A stretch of 64,000 bases of DNA from Prolixibacteraceae bacterium. GTDB taxonomy: Bacteria; Bacteroidota; Bacteroidia; Bacteroidales; Prolixibacteraceae. A model generated the notes under the pieces. The model worked only from the letters and a program-made list of their open reading frames with translations. It searched no databases and was not told the DNA's origin. This document shows, one piece after another, positions 32,183 to 41,138 of this stretch. Each line of letters begins with the position of its first letter. Position 1 is the stretch's first letter. Both the position numbers and the translations under genes were made by a program. Location of the stretch: contig JAIBEZ010000073.1 of NCBI GenBank assembly GCA_019459485.1, positions 1 to 64,000 of the forward strand, written 5' to 3'.

Positions 32183-33859
32183 CTACAATCCAGTAAATTC
32201 TACATCAGAAGTACCCCAGCCGGCGTTTTGTTTTAAAACGCTGTTAGAAAGCAAGATCTGAGATTGAGGTATGGGCCAGAAACCCCGGGTTGCACGATAA
32301 CGAGCGCCAAACCCAATTTGATGTGTTATTTCCGAGTCCAAATTGGTCGTTTTCACAGGAATCCCAAGTTGTGCTTCCAAAAGTGCTTCGGCATCTCCCC
32401 ATCTCCTGATATCGTTGTAGCGGGTATTTTCAAAGCAAAGCTCGAAGCGGCGCTCCTGTTTAAGTGCAGTCAAAGAGTAGCTGACCGGTGCTAATCCGGC
32501 ACGGCTGCGCACCCTGTTGATACCGGTATTGGTTTCGGTCAGCTCCGAATGCATCAACAAGACATCGGCAAAACGTATGTGAACCGCATCCTGGGTAAAT
32601 GCACCGGTAGAAGTCGCTGACGAAACAGATAAACCATACATGGGCACATTATAGGAGTGTTGATAAACACCCTCTGCAGTTTTAGAGGCTATACCCATAT
32701 ATTTCTTTTGCCAGAATCCGGTTTCTTCTGCCTGATTATCTCCACCCCACTGGTATTGGCCAGGATATTCATCGGCATGCCAAATAGAGGCCAAAAGGCG
32801 CATATCGTTAGGCTCGAGCTGTTTCCATTGTTCAACCATGACCGGACTGACAGGTCCACCGCCATATCCCCTGGTAAACGGGAACGGGAAATAAGTTTCG
32901 CCATGGGGGCGACGCACCGTGAAAGCCAGGCATAAACCATTTCTGAAACCTGAACCATTTGCACCTTTTGTCGCAAAAACAACTTCCTTGTTGCTTTCAC
33001 CAGCCCACCTCAGACCCTGGCCTTTGGTGTAATGATAGTGTTCAACCGTATATTGGTTTGTATAAGGCCACAGATTCCTGTAATCCGAAACCAAATCGTG
33101 ACCGCTGTTTGCAATACAGTCTTCGAGCCATGAAACGACCTGGGCCTTGGTTATGGATCCACCTCCGGCCACCGGCATTTCGTTCTTCTTATAAAATCCC
33201 GTATAAAAAAGGAACATCCGGGCCATCATGGATTGGGCTGCCCATTTAGTGACCCTCCCCTTTTCAACTGAATGGTAAGGATCGCCAGGCATCAATTCAA
33301 TGGCTCTTTTCAGGTCGAAAGCAGCCTGGGCATAAACATCATCCACGGGAGCCTGGGGAGCATTGCCAGAGAGAGATTCGGTTAACAACGGCACATTTTC
33401 GAAAAACTGCACCAGGGTGAAATAATAATATCCGCGGAAGAAATGGACTTCACCGTAGGCAGTATTTTTCTGTTTGTCATTTGCCCATGGAATATTCTCA
33501 AATTTCTCCAATGCCACATTCGCACGGAATATGCCCTGGTAACGGTTTTGCCAATAGCCAAGTGTCAAATCCGGGCCGAAATTCAATAATTTACTGATGG
33601 CTTGCCAGTTGAAATTATCTGTTCCACCACCGCCGAATCGTTCGTCGGAAGCCAATTCATTAAAGAAAAATGCTGCCTTGCCATAATCACTGATTTCTTC
33701 GTTGAGCGTATTGTACACACCCACAATCAGCTGGTTTGCTTCCCCAACAGTCAGGGGAAAACTGTTATCATCCTGTTTGGTGAAATTTTTGGTATCCATA
33801 AAATCCTCACAACCCACGAATAACAGACCAATTGCAATTGATAATATTATCTTTTTCAT
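32183..33859 (-). CDS. SusD/RagB-family glycan-binding lipoprotein (PUL1)
   Basis: Met4 of the open frame (33859; MKKIILSIAIGLLFVGCEDF) starts a clear lipoprotein signal with lipobox VGC, giving about 558 residues. SusD-like TPR-rich architecture follows: ANQLIVGVYNTLNEEI, HFFRGYYYFTLVQFFENVPLL, the RFADVLLMHSELTETNTGINRVRSRAGL block, and C-terminal FWPIPQSQILLSNSVLKQNAGWG. It forms the lid over the partner SusC on the cell surface and gives substrate specificity. It lies 3 bp after SusC. The glycan is not predictable from sequence; downstream genes suggest an amino-sugar polymer. Confidence 0.92.
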   Translation of the reverse strand: MKKIILSIAIGLLFVGCEDFMDTKNFTKQDDNSFPLTVGEANQLIVGVYNTLNEEISDYGKAAFFFNELASDERFGGGGTDNFNWQAISKLLNFGPDLTLGYWQNRYQGIFRANVALEKFENIPWANDKQKNTAYGEVHFFRGYYYFTLVQFFENVPLLTESLSGNAPQAPVDDVYAQAAFDLKRAIELMPGDPYHSVEKGRVTKWAAQSMMARMFLFYTGFYKKNEMPVAGGGSITKAQVVSWLEDCIANSGHDLVSDYRNLWPYTNQYTVEHYHYTKGQGLRWAGESNKEVVFATKGANGSGFRNGLCLAFTVRRPHGETYFPFPFTRGYGGGPVSPVMVEQWKQLEPNDMRLLASIWHADEYPGQYQWGGDNQAEETGFWQKKYMGIASKTAEGVYQHSYNVPMYGLSVSSATSTGAFTQDAVHIRFADVLLMHSELTETNTGINRVRSRAGLAPVSYSLTALKQERRFELCFENTRYNDIRRWGDAEALLEAQLGIPVKTTNLDSEITHQIGFGARYRATRGFWPIPQSQILLSNSVLKQNAGWGTSDVEFTGL

Positions 33860-33871
33860 ACCTTCCATAAA

Positions 33872-36800
33872 TTAAAATTCAACATTAAGACCGACAAGAA
33901 AAGTCTTGGCACTCGGATAATATCCAATATCTATCCCTGAAGCCCAGCCTGTTTGTCCGTAACCTACTTCAGGATCCAAACCTGAATATCCGGTGATGGT
34001 GAAAAAATTCTGTGCCGACATGTACACTTGCATTTGGGAGAATTTCCCGGCAGGCATTAATCGTGCGAAATCATATCCCAATGTGATGTTCTGTATCTTT
34101 ACATAATCTGCATTTTCAATATATAAATCAGATATGTAATTACGGTTGGGATGGGGATTAAAAGTCAGCCTGGGTACCCGGTTCGTTGAGCCAGGTCCCG
34201 TCCAGCGGTCATATGCGTCGAGGGTAAAGTTCTCTTCCGGACGGTCAGCCCAGCGGCGGTATGTCTTAATAACCTGATGGCCAAAAGCGCCGGTAGTTGT
34301 GACTCCCAGATTAAAGCCTTTATAAGACGCATTAAAGCTTAATCCAGTTGTAAAATCCGGATTCGGATTTCCAATCATGGTCTTATCCAGGTTGTCAATT
34401 TTTTTGTCGTCATTACTGTCAACAAAAATGACATCACCGGGTTGTGCATTACTCAATTTGGCCTGGGTGGCATCCACTTCCTGCTGGGTTTGGAAAATAC
34501 CGGCTGTTTCGTAGCCATAAAAGTAACCAATGGGATAACCTACTTGAACACGGTTTATCAGGTCAGTTGTAGCCATCAAAACACCAGATTCGCCATTAAT
34601 GATTCCTTCGGTGTTGGCGATATGGGTTACTTCGTTCTTATTATACGTTACATTGAAATTCACGTCATACCTGAAATCCCTTTTTTTATTGTCATTCCAG
34701 TTTAATCCCAGTTCAACGCCCGTGTTTTTGATATTGCCACCATTGATATACGGTGCACCCGTTCCTATCGATGCCAGTATCGGAGCCTGCACCAGCCAGT
34801 CTTTGGTCATCTTGTTGTACCAGTCAAGCGCAACCGATAAACGACGGTTCAAAAACTGGGCATCAAGACCAATGTTCAACTGTTCAGATGTTTCCCACCT
34901 GATGTCAGGATTGGGTATTACATCCTTATAGGCACCGGTTGTCCTGACGGTTTTTGTATCCCCGAAATAATAGTGCTTGTTCTGGCTGAATGTTCCCACG
35001 TATTGGAAGTTGCTCACACGGTTATTACCGTTTTGACCCCAACTGGCCCTGAGTTTCAAATACTGGACAATCGACGAGGCTGAGCTCATAAAATCCTCAT
35101 TTGAAACAATCCATCCGGCTGATACCGATGGGAAATAACCCCACCTGTTTCCCCTTGCGAACGTAGATGAACCGTCAGCACGCATGATCACGGTAGCCAG
35201 GTATTTTTCGTTGAAGTTGTAATTGACACGACCAAAAAAGGATTGCATCATCAACAATTCATAAGGCGCACCGCTAACGGATGTATTAACTGTTGTAGCC
35301 GCTGTATTCGACAGCCAGGCATAATCCCACAATCCGGGAAAAGAGGAAGTACGGTTGTTGGCACTCATGCTTTGTCCAATTCCCGATTTCTCGAGCGAAG
35401 TACCCAGCAGGAAATCCACATTATGGTCACTGTCGAAGATTGTCGAATAACTGACGGTGTTTTCCCAGGTCCAGCCATGTTGTGAACTTGCACCTTGTTC
35501 CACATTGTCAATCAACCGGATATCGGAAGCGACATTGATGGTTGGCTGATAGGAACGATCGGAACCTGAACGAAAATCATACCCAAACATGCTTTTATAA
35601 ACCAGGTTCTTGATTGGCTGGACTTCCATAAAGGCATTGAACCTTAGATTAAATCTTTGGGATAGATCATTTCCACGCACATACGCCATGGTGGCAATCG
35701 GGTTTCCTGCCGGACCATAATGGTTCCATTTGTCGGCAACTTTATCCGCTTCGAGATACATTCCTCCCTGACTATTGTACATTGGCAGCAATGGCGTAAC
35801 AGTCAACACGTTACGTATGTCGTTTGAATATTGGTCACCAATACCGATACCTTGGTTTTCGCGATAGCTGAATGAAAGGTTCTCCCCAATCCTTAATACT
35901 TCCAGATCACCATTCCTTATTGCGACATGAGAGGAGTTAACCCTCACTGTATATCTTTCGTCTTTCAGTGGAACAGGTTTACCCAGCACCCCTTCCTGCT
36001 TTGAATAACTTACACCCATGGTGTAACGGGAATTATTGTTTCCGCCTGAAGCATTAATGGCATGGTTCTGGACAGGCGCATTGGAATTTACCGTTTCGTC
36101 AAACCAATTGGAACCGGTCCAGGTTCCATTCATGATTGACTGATATTGCGCCGGTATTCTTTGTTCCCAATTGTAAGGTGTCAGGCCACTGCCAATTCGC
36201 GACTCGTCGTTCAGCTCCATATACTGTTTGGCATTGGCCAATTCTGGCTTTTTCTGTACATTTTGAAAACCAATATAACCATTGTATGATATTACTGTCT
36301 TTCCTTCACCGCCCTGGCGTGTCGTAACAAGAATTACCCCGTTGGCGGCACGTGATCCGTAAATTGCTGCAGATGCGGCATCTTTTAAAACGTCAATGGA
36401 TTGAATGTCGGCCGGATTGATTGTCGAGAGATTGCCTCCGGGCACCCCGTCAATTACATACAAGGGATTGTATGAATTAATGGTTCCCATACCACGAATC
36501 ACGACGTTATAACCTGATCCCGGCATCCCTGAGTTTTGCGAAATGCTCACGCCCGGCAAATATCCCTGTAAGGCATTCAACACATCGGTCCTGTTTTGCC
36601 TCACCACATTCTCTCCGCTTAAATGGGCTGTGGCTCCGGTAATGACCGCCTTTTTCATGGTTCCATATCCAACAGCCACAACCTCATCAATTCCAATCGC
36701 GTCCTCTGTCATCGTCACATTAATACTAGATTTTCCCACAACCGCAATTTCCTGCGTCCTCATCCCCACAAACGAAAACACCAAGGTCGCATCGCCTTGA

Positions 36801-37330
36801 ACATTTGGAAGCGAATAATTTCCTTCTCCATCGGTTGTAGTCCCTTGGGTTGTACCTTTGATAACAACTGTAACACCGGGGAGGGGAGAGGCGGAGGTGT
36901 CAGTAACCTTACCAGAAACAGATTTTTGCTGTTGGATAATAGATTCGTTACCTGCCTCTGACATGCGATTGTTTATCAATAGAATCTGACGATCTTTGAT
37001 TAAATAAGAAATATCCGTATTTGCAAATATCTTATTCAATACTTCATTGACATTTTTCTCTTCAACTTGAATATCGATTTTTCTGTCAACATTAATCATA
37101 TTCTTGTTATACATAAAAAAGAATTCCGAGTTCTTTTCTATTCTATCAAGAACATCTTCTATTCTTACATTTCTCATATCTAAACTAAGTTTAGTTTGTT
37201 GAGAATAGGAGTTCACCGCAAATGTTTGCGATAAAGAAAGAAATAAGATAAAAATGGTAAAACGCATCATCTTAATCATTTTTAACAGGCCGACTTTATC
37301 CAGCAGCCCATAAGTTCTGTTTTTTTTCAT
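33872..37330 (-). CDS. SusC/RagA TonB-linked outer-membrane transporter with STN domain (PUL1)
   Basis: The 1152-residue protein has an N-terminal signal region ending near SYSQQ and an STN domain (about 50-120; LDMRNVRIEDVLDRIEKNSEFFFMYN). A carboxypeptidase-regulatory-like beta-sandwich follows (about 137-215; VSGKVTDTSASPLPGVTVVIKGTTQGT). Then come the TonB plug (DEVVAVGYGTMKKAVITGA, IDVLKDAASAAIYGSRAANGVILVTT) and a 22-strand barrel ending LVGLNVEF. It imports oligosaccharides using TonB energy. The STN domain contacts a FecR anti-sigma, matching the FecR gene upstream. A candidate antisense RNA starts at its start codon. Confidence 0.95.
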   Translation of the reverse strand: MKKNRTYGLLDKVGLLKMIKMMRFTIFILFLSLSQTFAVNSYSQQTKLSLDMRNVRIEDVLDRIEKNSEFFFMYNKNMINVDRKIDIQVEEKNVNEVLNKIFANTDISYLIKDRQILLINNRMSEAGNESIIQQQKSVSGKVTDTSASPLPGVTVVIKGTTQGTTTDGEGNYSLPNVQGDATLVFSFVGMRTQEIAVVGKSSINVTMTEDAIGIDEVVAVGYGTMKKAVITGATAHLSGENVVRQNRTDVLNALQGYLPGVSISQNSGMPGSGYNVVIRGMGTINSYNPLYVIDGVPGGNLSTINPADIQSIDVLKDAASAAIYGSRAANGVILVTTRQGGEGKTVISYNGYIGFQNVQKKPELANAKQYMELNDESRIGSGLTPYNWEQRIPAQYQSIMNGTWTGSNWFDETVNSNAPVQNHAINASGGNNNSRYTMGVSYSKQEGVLGKPVPLKDERYTVRVNSSHVAIRNGDLEVLRIGENLSFSYRENQGIGIGDQYSNDIRNVLTVTPLLPMYNSQGGMYLEADKVADKWNHYGPAGNPIATMAYVRGNDLSQRFNLRFNAFMEVQPIKNLVYKSMFGYDFRSGSDRSYQPTINVASDIRLIDNVEQGASSQHGWTWENTVSYSTIFDSDHNVDFLLGTSLEKSGIGQSMSANNRTSSFPGLWDYAWLSNTAATTVNTSVSGAPYELLMMQSFFGRVNYNFNEKYLATVIMRADGSSTFARGNRWGYFPSVSAGWIVSNEDFMSSASSIVQYLKLRASWGQNGNNRVSNFQYVGTFSQNKHYYFGDTKTVRTTGAYKDVIPNPDIRWETSEQLNIGLDAQFLNRRLSVALDWYNKMTKDWLVQAPILASIGTGAPYINGGNIKNTGVELGLNWNDNKKRDFRYDVNFNVTYNKNEVTHIANTEGIINGESGVLMATTDLINRVQVGYPIGYFYGYETAGIFQTQQEVDATQAKLSNAQPGDVIFVDSNDDKKIDNLDKTMIGNPNPDFTTGLSFNASYKGFNLGVTTTGAFGHQVIKTYRRWADRPEENFTLDAYDRWTGPGSTNRVPRLTFNPHPNRNYISDLYIENADYVKIQNITLGYDFARLMPAGKFSQMQVYMSAQNFFTITGYSGLDPEVGYGQTGWASGIDIGYYPSAKTFLVGLNVEF

Positions 37331-37337
37331 AAATTTG
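37330..37337 (+). promoter_or_regulatory. Putative antisense promoter -7 element over the susC start codon (PUL1)
   Basis: On the plus strand TAAATTTG follows TTTTTTTTCA and overlaps the complement of the susC ATG. It fits TAnnTTTG with a start near 37344. PUL2 has the identical octamer at the identical place. The AT-rich leader makes chance similarity possible. Confidence 0.4.
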
Positions 37338-37343
37338 TAATTA

Positions 37344-37417
37344 GTGGATTTACTAGTTCTCTAAGTTTAATTCTACTGGTTAACAGGGTAGGTACAGCGA
37401 ATACCTCCCTGTTTTTT
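37344..37417 (+). ncRNA. Candidate DonS-like antisense sRNA (PUL1)
   Basis: A plus-strand RNA of about 74 nt is predicted from the TAAATTTG element to a terminator. The terminator is AACAGGG-t-AGGTA (37382-37394) paired with TACCTCCCTGTT (37402-37413), then TTTT. It would be antisense to the susC 5' leader and stop before the fecR 3' end. Size and place resemble DonS-family sRNAs reported for Bacteroides fragilis PULs (from memory). No other plus-strand gene explains the terminator. Confidence 0.45.
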
Positions 37418-37438
37418 CATTAAATCATCATAGGCAAT

Positions 37439-38482
37439 CTATTTTAGGTTAATATCACTCTTCAACCACATCTCCACTTTCCCTTTTGCAAAAGTATTGT
37501 CAGGTTGTTTTATTCTTTTTTGTATTTTATATTTTATGGGGGCTACCGTTGATAGCATTTTGCAGATCTCATCCAGGTTTTCGTCCTGGAATGTAGCCCT
37601 GAATATGGACGATTTTAATGAATCGCCATGCAGAATTATTTCGGTATTGTATCTGCGTTCCAACCTTCTGGCAAGTTCAGACATGGGGACATTCTTAAAT
37701 ATCAGTAATCCATCCTTCCAGCTTGAATAATCCTTAGAGTCAATGCTTGTTTTGATGATTTTTTTTGTTGACTTATTATAGATTAGCTGTTGGTCGGGGG
37801 TCAATTCTTCCTTCAACTCTTGATCCTTTCCGAATACAACAACTTTTCCTCTCTCAAGGATGATTTCTGCCGTTGTTTCATCGTTATAAGCAATGACATT
37901 AAACTGAGTGCCTAATACTTTTACATCAAAATATGGAGTAATCACCCAAAATTCTTCAGATTTAAGATGAACCACATCGAACCATGCTTCTCCCGAAATC
38001 TCAACATTGCGATGTTTAATGAAATTGATTGGATACTTAATTGAAGAACCGCCGTTTAACCAACCTTGTGTACCATCGGGCAACTGGAATTTCGTCCTTG
38101 ATCCAACCGGTGAATGAATTTCAGCCCATGATTCAGCTCTTTCAGGAGAATGAATGGCTAAATAAGATAAAACTGCAATGGTAATTAAGGCTGGAATAAT
38201 TAAGACAACTGCAACCTTTGAAAAAGCTTGGTAAAAAATTTGAAATACATTTGCTTTCTGACTGCTGATCATATTTATCTGAGAATGCAAGTTGTCGAGT
38301 ATCTGTGACAGGCGTTCCTGGTTATTGTTGGTATTATCAGTTTCATTCCACTCCGACTCCATGCTTTGCTTCAGCACTTCATTATTCTCCTCATTCCTGA
38401 AATAGGAGGATACGGACAAATAATCATTGAATGAAAATTTACCGGAAGTAAAACGTCTTATTTTTTCTTTGTTAGTATCCAT
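37439..38482 (-). CDS. FecR-family anti-sigma factor (PUL1)
   Basis: The frame begins at 38500, but Met7 (38482; MDTNKEKIRRFTSGKFS) is the usual kind of start, giving 347 residues. A cytoplasmic sigma-binding N-domain precedes one membrane helix (about 90-112; VAVVLIIPALITIAVLSYLAI). The FecR domain (SPVGSRTKFQLPDGTQGWLNGGSSIKYP) and C-terminal DUF4974 (FKNVPMSELARRLERRYNTEI) are periplasmic. It should hold the adjacent ECF sigma inactive until the SusC STN domain reports ligand. It lies 95 bp downstream of sigma and 108 bp upstream of susC. Confidence 0.92.
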   Translation of the reverse strand: MDTNKEKIRRFTSGKFSFNDYLSVSSYFRNEENNEVLKQSMESEWNETDNTNNNQERLSQILDNLHSQINMISSQKANVFQIFYQAFSKVAVVLIIPALITIAVLSYLAIHSPERAESWAEIHSPVGSRTKFQLPDGTQGWLNGGSSIKYPINFIKHRNVEISGEAWFDVVHLKSEEFWVITPYFDVKVLGTQFNVIAYNDETTAEIILERGKVVVFGKDQELKEELTPDQQLIYNKSTKKIIKTSIDSKDYSSWKDGLLIFKNVPMSELARRLERRYNTEIILHGDSLKSSIFRATFQDENLDEICKMLSTVAPIKYKIQKRIKQPDNTFAKGKVEMWLKSDINLK

Positions 38483-38595
38483 GATACCTATAATGTCCAT
38501 TTAAGACCAATATCCACTATCCGAAATCAAAAAAAAATGAAATATTTTTTCAGACGATCCATATAGCGCTATCTATCAGTAAAATAAATGAACGA

Positions 38596-39195
38596 TCAAA
38601 TAGAAATAAAAAGCATAAAGAAAATCAACCCTGCTAATTTTTCTTTCTTAAGTTCATTTAGGATCTGCTTCTGGGCAGAAGCAAGTTGGTTTTCTACAGT
38701 ATTGGGTGAGATACCAAGTTCATCAGCAATTTGTTTGACCGATAATCCCTCATACTTCCTTTTTATTAAAATTTCTTTACGCCTGTTTGGTAAGGAATTA
38801 ATTATTAATTCAACTTTTTCAAGCAGAAACTTATAGTCAATAGTCTGATCCAGATTATTCTCTTGTTGCAGAAGAATGTAAATCAAATCATCCTTATAAG
38901 CATTATCCCTAGACTTTTTTATAAAGTACTTTTTTATAATGTTATAGGCGATTGTGAAAATATATGCGTTAAAAGAGTTGTCAGGCTTCAAGCCATCTCT
39001 TTTGTCCCAAATATATAGAAACACCTCCTGTACAACCTCTTCGGCTTCTTCTGCAGACTTTAGGTATTTGACTGAAAAGTTATACAAACGCGCAGAATAC
39101 TTATTAAACAAATCATCAAATGCTTTTACATCTCCTTGTTTCAGGTTTTTCACAGCAAGATTGTCAATATGTTTAGAAATTGAAGTCATAGCCAA
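38596..39195 (-). CDS. ECF-type RNA polymerase sigma factor (PUL1)
   Basis: The 199-residue protein has sigma region 2 (VKAFDDLFNKYSARLYNFSVKYLKSAEEAEEVVQEVFLYIWDKRDGL). Region 4 follows with the helix-turn-helix LPNRRKEILIKRKYEGLSVKQIADELGISPNTVENQLASAQKQIL. A hydrophobic C-terminal end (LAGLIFFMLFISI) is common in Bacteroidota ECF factors. It activates PUL1 when released by the FecR protein encoded downstream. A TAnnTTTG element 29-36 bp upstream suggests housekeeping transcription of the regulator itself. Confidence 0.93.
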   Translation of the reverse strand: MAMTSISKHIDNLAVKNLKQGDVKAFDDLFNKYSARLYNFSVKYLKSAEEAEEVVQEVFLYIWDKRDGLKPDNSFNAYIFTIAYNIIKKYFIKKSRDNAYKDDLIYILLQQENNLDQTIDYKFLLEKVELIINSLPNRRKEILIKRKYEGLSVKQIADELGISPNTVENQLASAQKQILNELKKEKLAGLIFFMLFISI

Positions 39196-39223
39196 GGTTG
39201 ATATTTGATCCTAACGGAAGTCT

Positions 39224-39231
39224 CAAAGATA
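39224..39231 (-). promoter_or_regulatory. Putative PUL1 sigma-gene promoter -7 element
   Basis: The minus strand reads TATCTTTG, fitting TAnnTTTG. A start near 39217 gives a 22-nt leader to the sigma ATG. Confidence 0.5.
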
Positions 39232-39243
39232 AAATAAAAAATA

Positions 39244-39741
39244 TTACGCAAGTTTTGATTTTACCTGATTCATTTCTTCCGATATTTTTGAATCAACGAT
39301 CCTCATATAAATTTGAGTAATCTAAAGTGACGTATGTCCCAACATTTTTGTTCATCAGGCTCAAGGAAGCCCATTTCTACTCTTTTGAACTTGATATGAT
39401 AATTCCTGAAAGAGTCGATTTTTAACCAATCCAGTTTTTGAGCCAGACCGACCACTTTTCTGAACCGTTTAATTATCTTGCATGTTTTTTGGTGATCAAC
39501 TGGTTTTCTGTTCCGAAGAAAATACTCAAAATCAACAATAAATTTGTAGTTAATTGTTCGCAAATAGATATCTGTTGTTTAAACTACTCTTCAAGAAATT
39601 CTTTTACGCATTTTTCCGTCGTAGAGTAATGCTGAAGTGTATGTTGGAAAGATCTCCTCGTGCAATCTTTTTATGACAATCGAATGCGTTAAGGATGAAC
39701 TTACCATGTTCCACGATACCTAAAAAACGATTCTTTTCCAT
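39244..39741 (-). pseudogene. Tyrosine integrase pseudogene (arm and core-binding domains plus C-terminal box)
   Basis: Reading the minus strand, an arm-binding-like start (MEKNRFLGIVEHGKFILNAF...HKKIARGDLS) shifts frame into HTLQHYSTTEKCVKEFLEE. It then continues in the intact SAM-like core-binding domain (YKFIVDFEYFLRNRKPVDHQKTCKII...FLEPDEQ). There the sequence jumps, with a frame change, to KMLGHTSL-stop-ITQIYMRIVDSKISEEM, the C-terminal catalytic box, ending at TAA 39244. Most of the catalytic domain is missing. Frameshifts, an internal stop and a large deletion make it non-functional. It borders PUL1 and PUL2. Confidence 0.8.
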
Positions 39742-39773
39742 TGTAACACCTTTTATTCCCTTTGAATAAAGCT

Positions 39774-40931
39774 CTATTCGTTTAGCTTTAGTTCCTTAAT
39801 GAATTTATCGAAAAAGGATGTATTTTCATTTATACCTGTAAACAATTCGGCGCCGGGGCCATAAGCAAATACCGGAACCATTACACCAGTATGGCCACCT
39901 GTAGAAAATTTGGCCTTTACTATGCCTGCTTTCATATCTCCGCCAACTAATGTCAACCCTCCCGTCTCATGATCGGCAGTAACGACAACCAGCGTTTCTC
40001 CATTTTGTGAAGCAAATTCAAGCGCTTTACCAACTGTTTTATCAAAGTCAAGCATTTCTTCCACAATATATTGGATGTTATTGTCGTGTCCTCCATCGTC
40101 AATTTTAGATCCTTCTACCATCAGAAAGAAACCTTTTGGGTTCTGTTTTAATATATTTAGTGCTACGTCAGTTGTTCTAGCCAGCTGATCGCCTCTTATA
40201 CCAACCCTTTGTTCTGTTAATAATCCAACGATTTTGCCCTCTTTTATATTCTCAGTTTCGGTTATGGTATCGCAAACCTGGTAGCCTTTTGAAGTTAGTT
40301 CAGTCAATAGGTTTCTTCCGTCTTTCCGATCAGTAAAGTGTTTTTTACCTGCGCCAATAAATACATCAATATCCGATTTTAAAAATGCATCAGCTATTTC
40401 CTCAGACATGTCTCTTAATGGAACATGAGCAATAAAATCTGCTGGTGTTGCGTCCGTAATATCTGTTGTGACAACAATTCCTGTGGACAAACCATTTTTT
40501 TTTGCAACTTCAATGATACTTGGAACAGGCTGACTTTCCGAGTCAACTCCTACCGCTGAATTATTGGCTTTTTTACCTGTAGCAATTGCAGTACCTCCGG
40601 CTCCGGAATCGGTAACATATTTATTCGCAGATTGTGTTTTTGAGAAACCTACATGTTTGAAGTTATCCAGAAATAAATGACCTCCGTTTGCTGTCAAGCC
40701 AGCAAAAATCTGGGTAACACCCATACCATCACCTATCAGTAATATAATATTTTTTGGATTTTTGGACTTAAACTTTTGAGGAAAAGTTTTTACTTCATAA
40801 AACGATTGACTTTGATAGGAATATTTTCCTTCTTCAGCGATTGTTTCTTTATTTGGTTCCTGACCTCTTATCGGCAAAACAAACAAGAGGGAAACGATAA
40901 CAGATAAATATATTTTTACAGCTATTTTCAT
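39774..40931 (-). CDS. Alkaline phosphatase (PhoA family), AP3
   Basis: The 385-residue secreted enzyme has the signal MKIAVKIYLSVIVSLLFVLPIRG. Metal-binding IILLIGDGMGVTQ, nucleophile motif VTDSGAGGTAIATG (Ser109), VEGSKIDDGGHDNNI and VVTADHETGGLT are all present. Its sequence closely parallels AP1 over the full length (for example the shared LDFD, TADHETGG and VPVFAYGPGAE blocks), so the two are recent paralogs. It follows the PUL2 SusD after a 207-bp gap with a long hairpin. No glycosidase follows it, so in PUL2 the phosphatase is the only enzyme. Confidence 0.92.
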   Translation of the reverse strand: MKIAVKIYLSVIVSLLFVLPIRGQEPNKETIAEEGKYSYQSQSFYEVKTFPQKFKSKNPKNIILLIGDGMGVTQIFAGLTANGGHLFLDNFKHVGFSKTQSANKYVTDSGAGGTAIATGKKANNSAVGVDSESQPVPSIIEVAKKNGLSTGIVVTTDITDATPADFIAHVPLRDMSEEIADAFLKSDIDVFIGAGKKHFTDRKDGRNLLTELTSKGYQVCDTITETENIKEGKIVGLLTEQRVGIRGDQLARTTDVALNILKQNPKGFFLMVEGSKIDDGGHDNNIQYIVEEMLDFDKTVGKALEFASQNGETLVVVTADHETGGLTLVGGDMKAGIVKAKFSTGGHTGVMVPVFAYGPGAELFTGINENTSFFDKFIKELKLNE

Positions 40932-41003
40932 TCTTGGAATTTTAGTTAAATTATTATTATAAGTAAATATTTGCTATGCTTATATCACATAGTATTGACT
41001 GAT

Positions 41004-41043
41004 TTATGATATAAGGTGGTAAATCTACCACCTTATATCATAA
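41004..41043. terminator. 18-bp perfect hairpin between susD and phosphatase AP3 (PUL2)
   Basis: Positions 41004-41021 and 41026-41043 are perfect complements with loop AATC. It occupies the same place as the hairpin in PUL1 and shares a GGTGGTA core. No strong T-run follows, so it may protect the susCD mRNA end or attenuate, not fully terminate. The rest of 40932-41138 is AT-rich with nothing seen. Confidence 0.65.
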
Positions 41044-41138
41044 TGAATATAAATAACTGAAGGAAAAATATTGGTTGTAATCCTATTTATATTTTGACCA
41101 TTCGAGTTGTTGTGATTATGAATAGGATTAAAATATTA

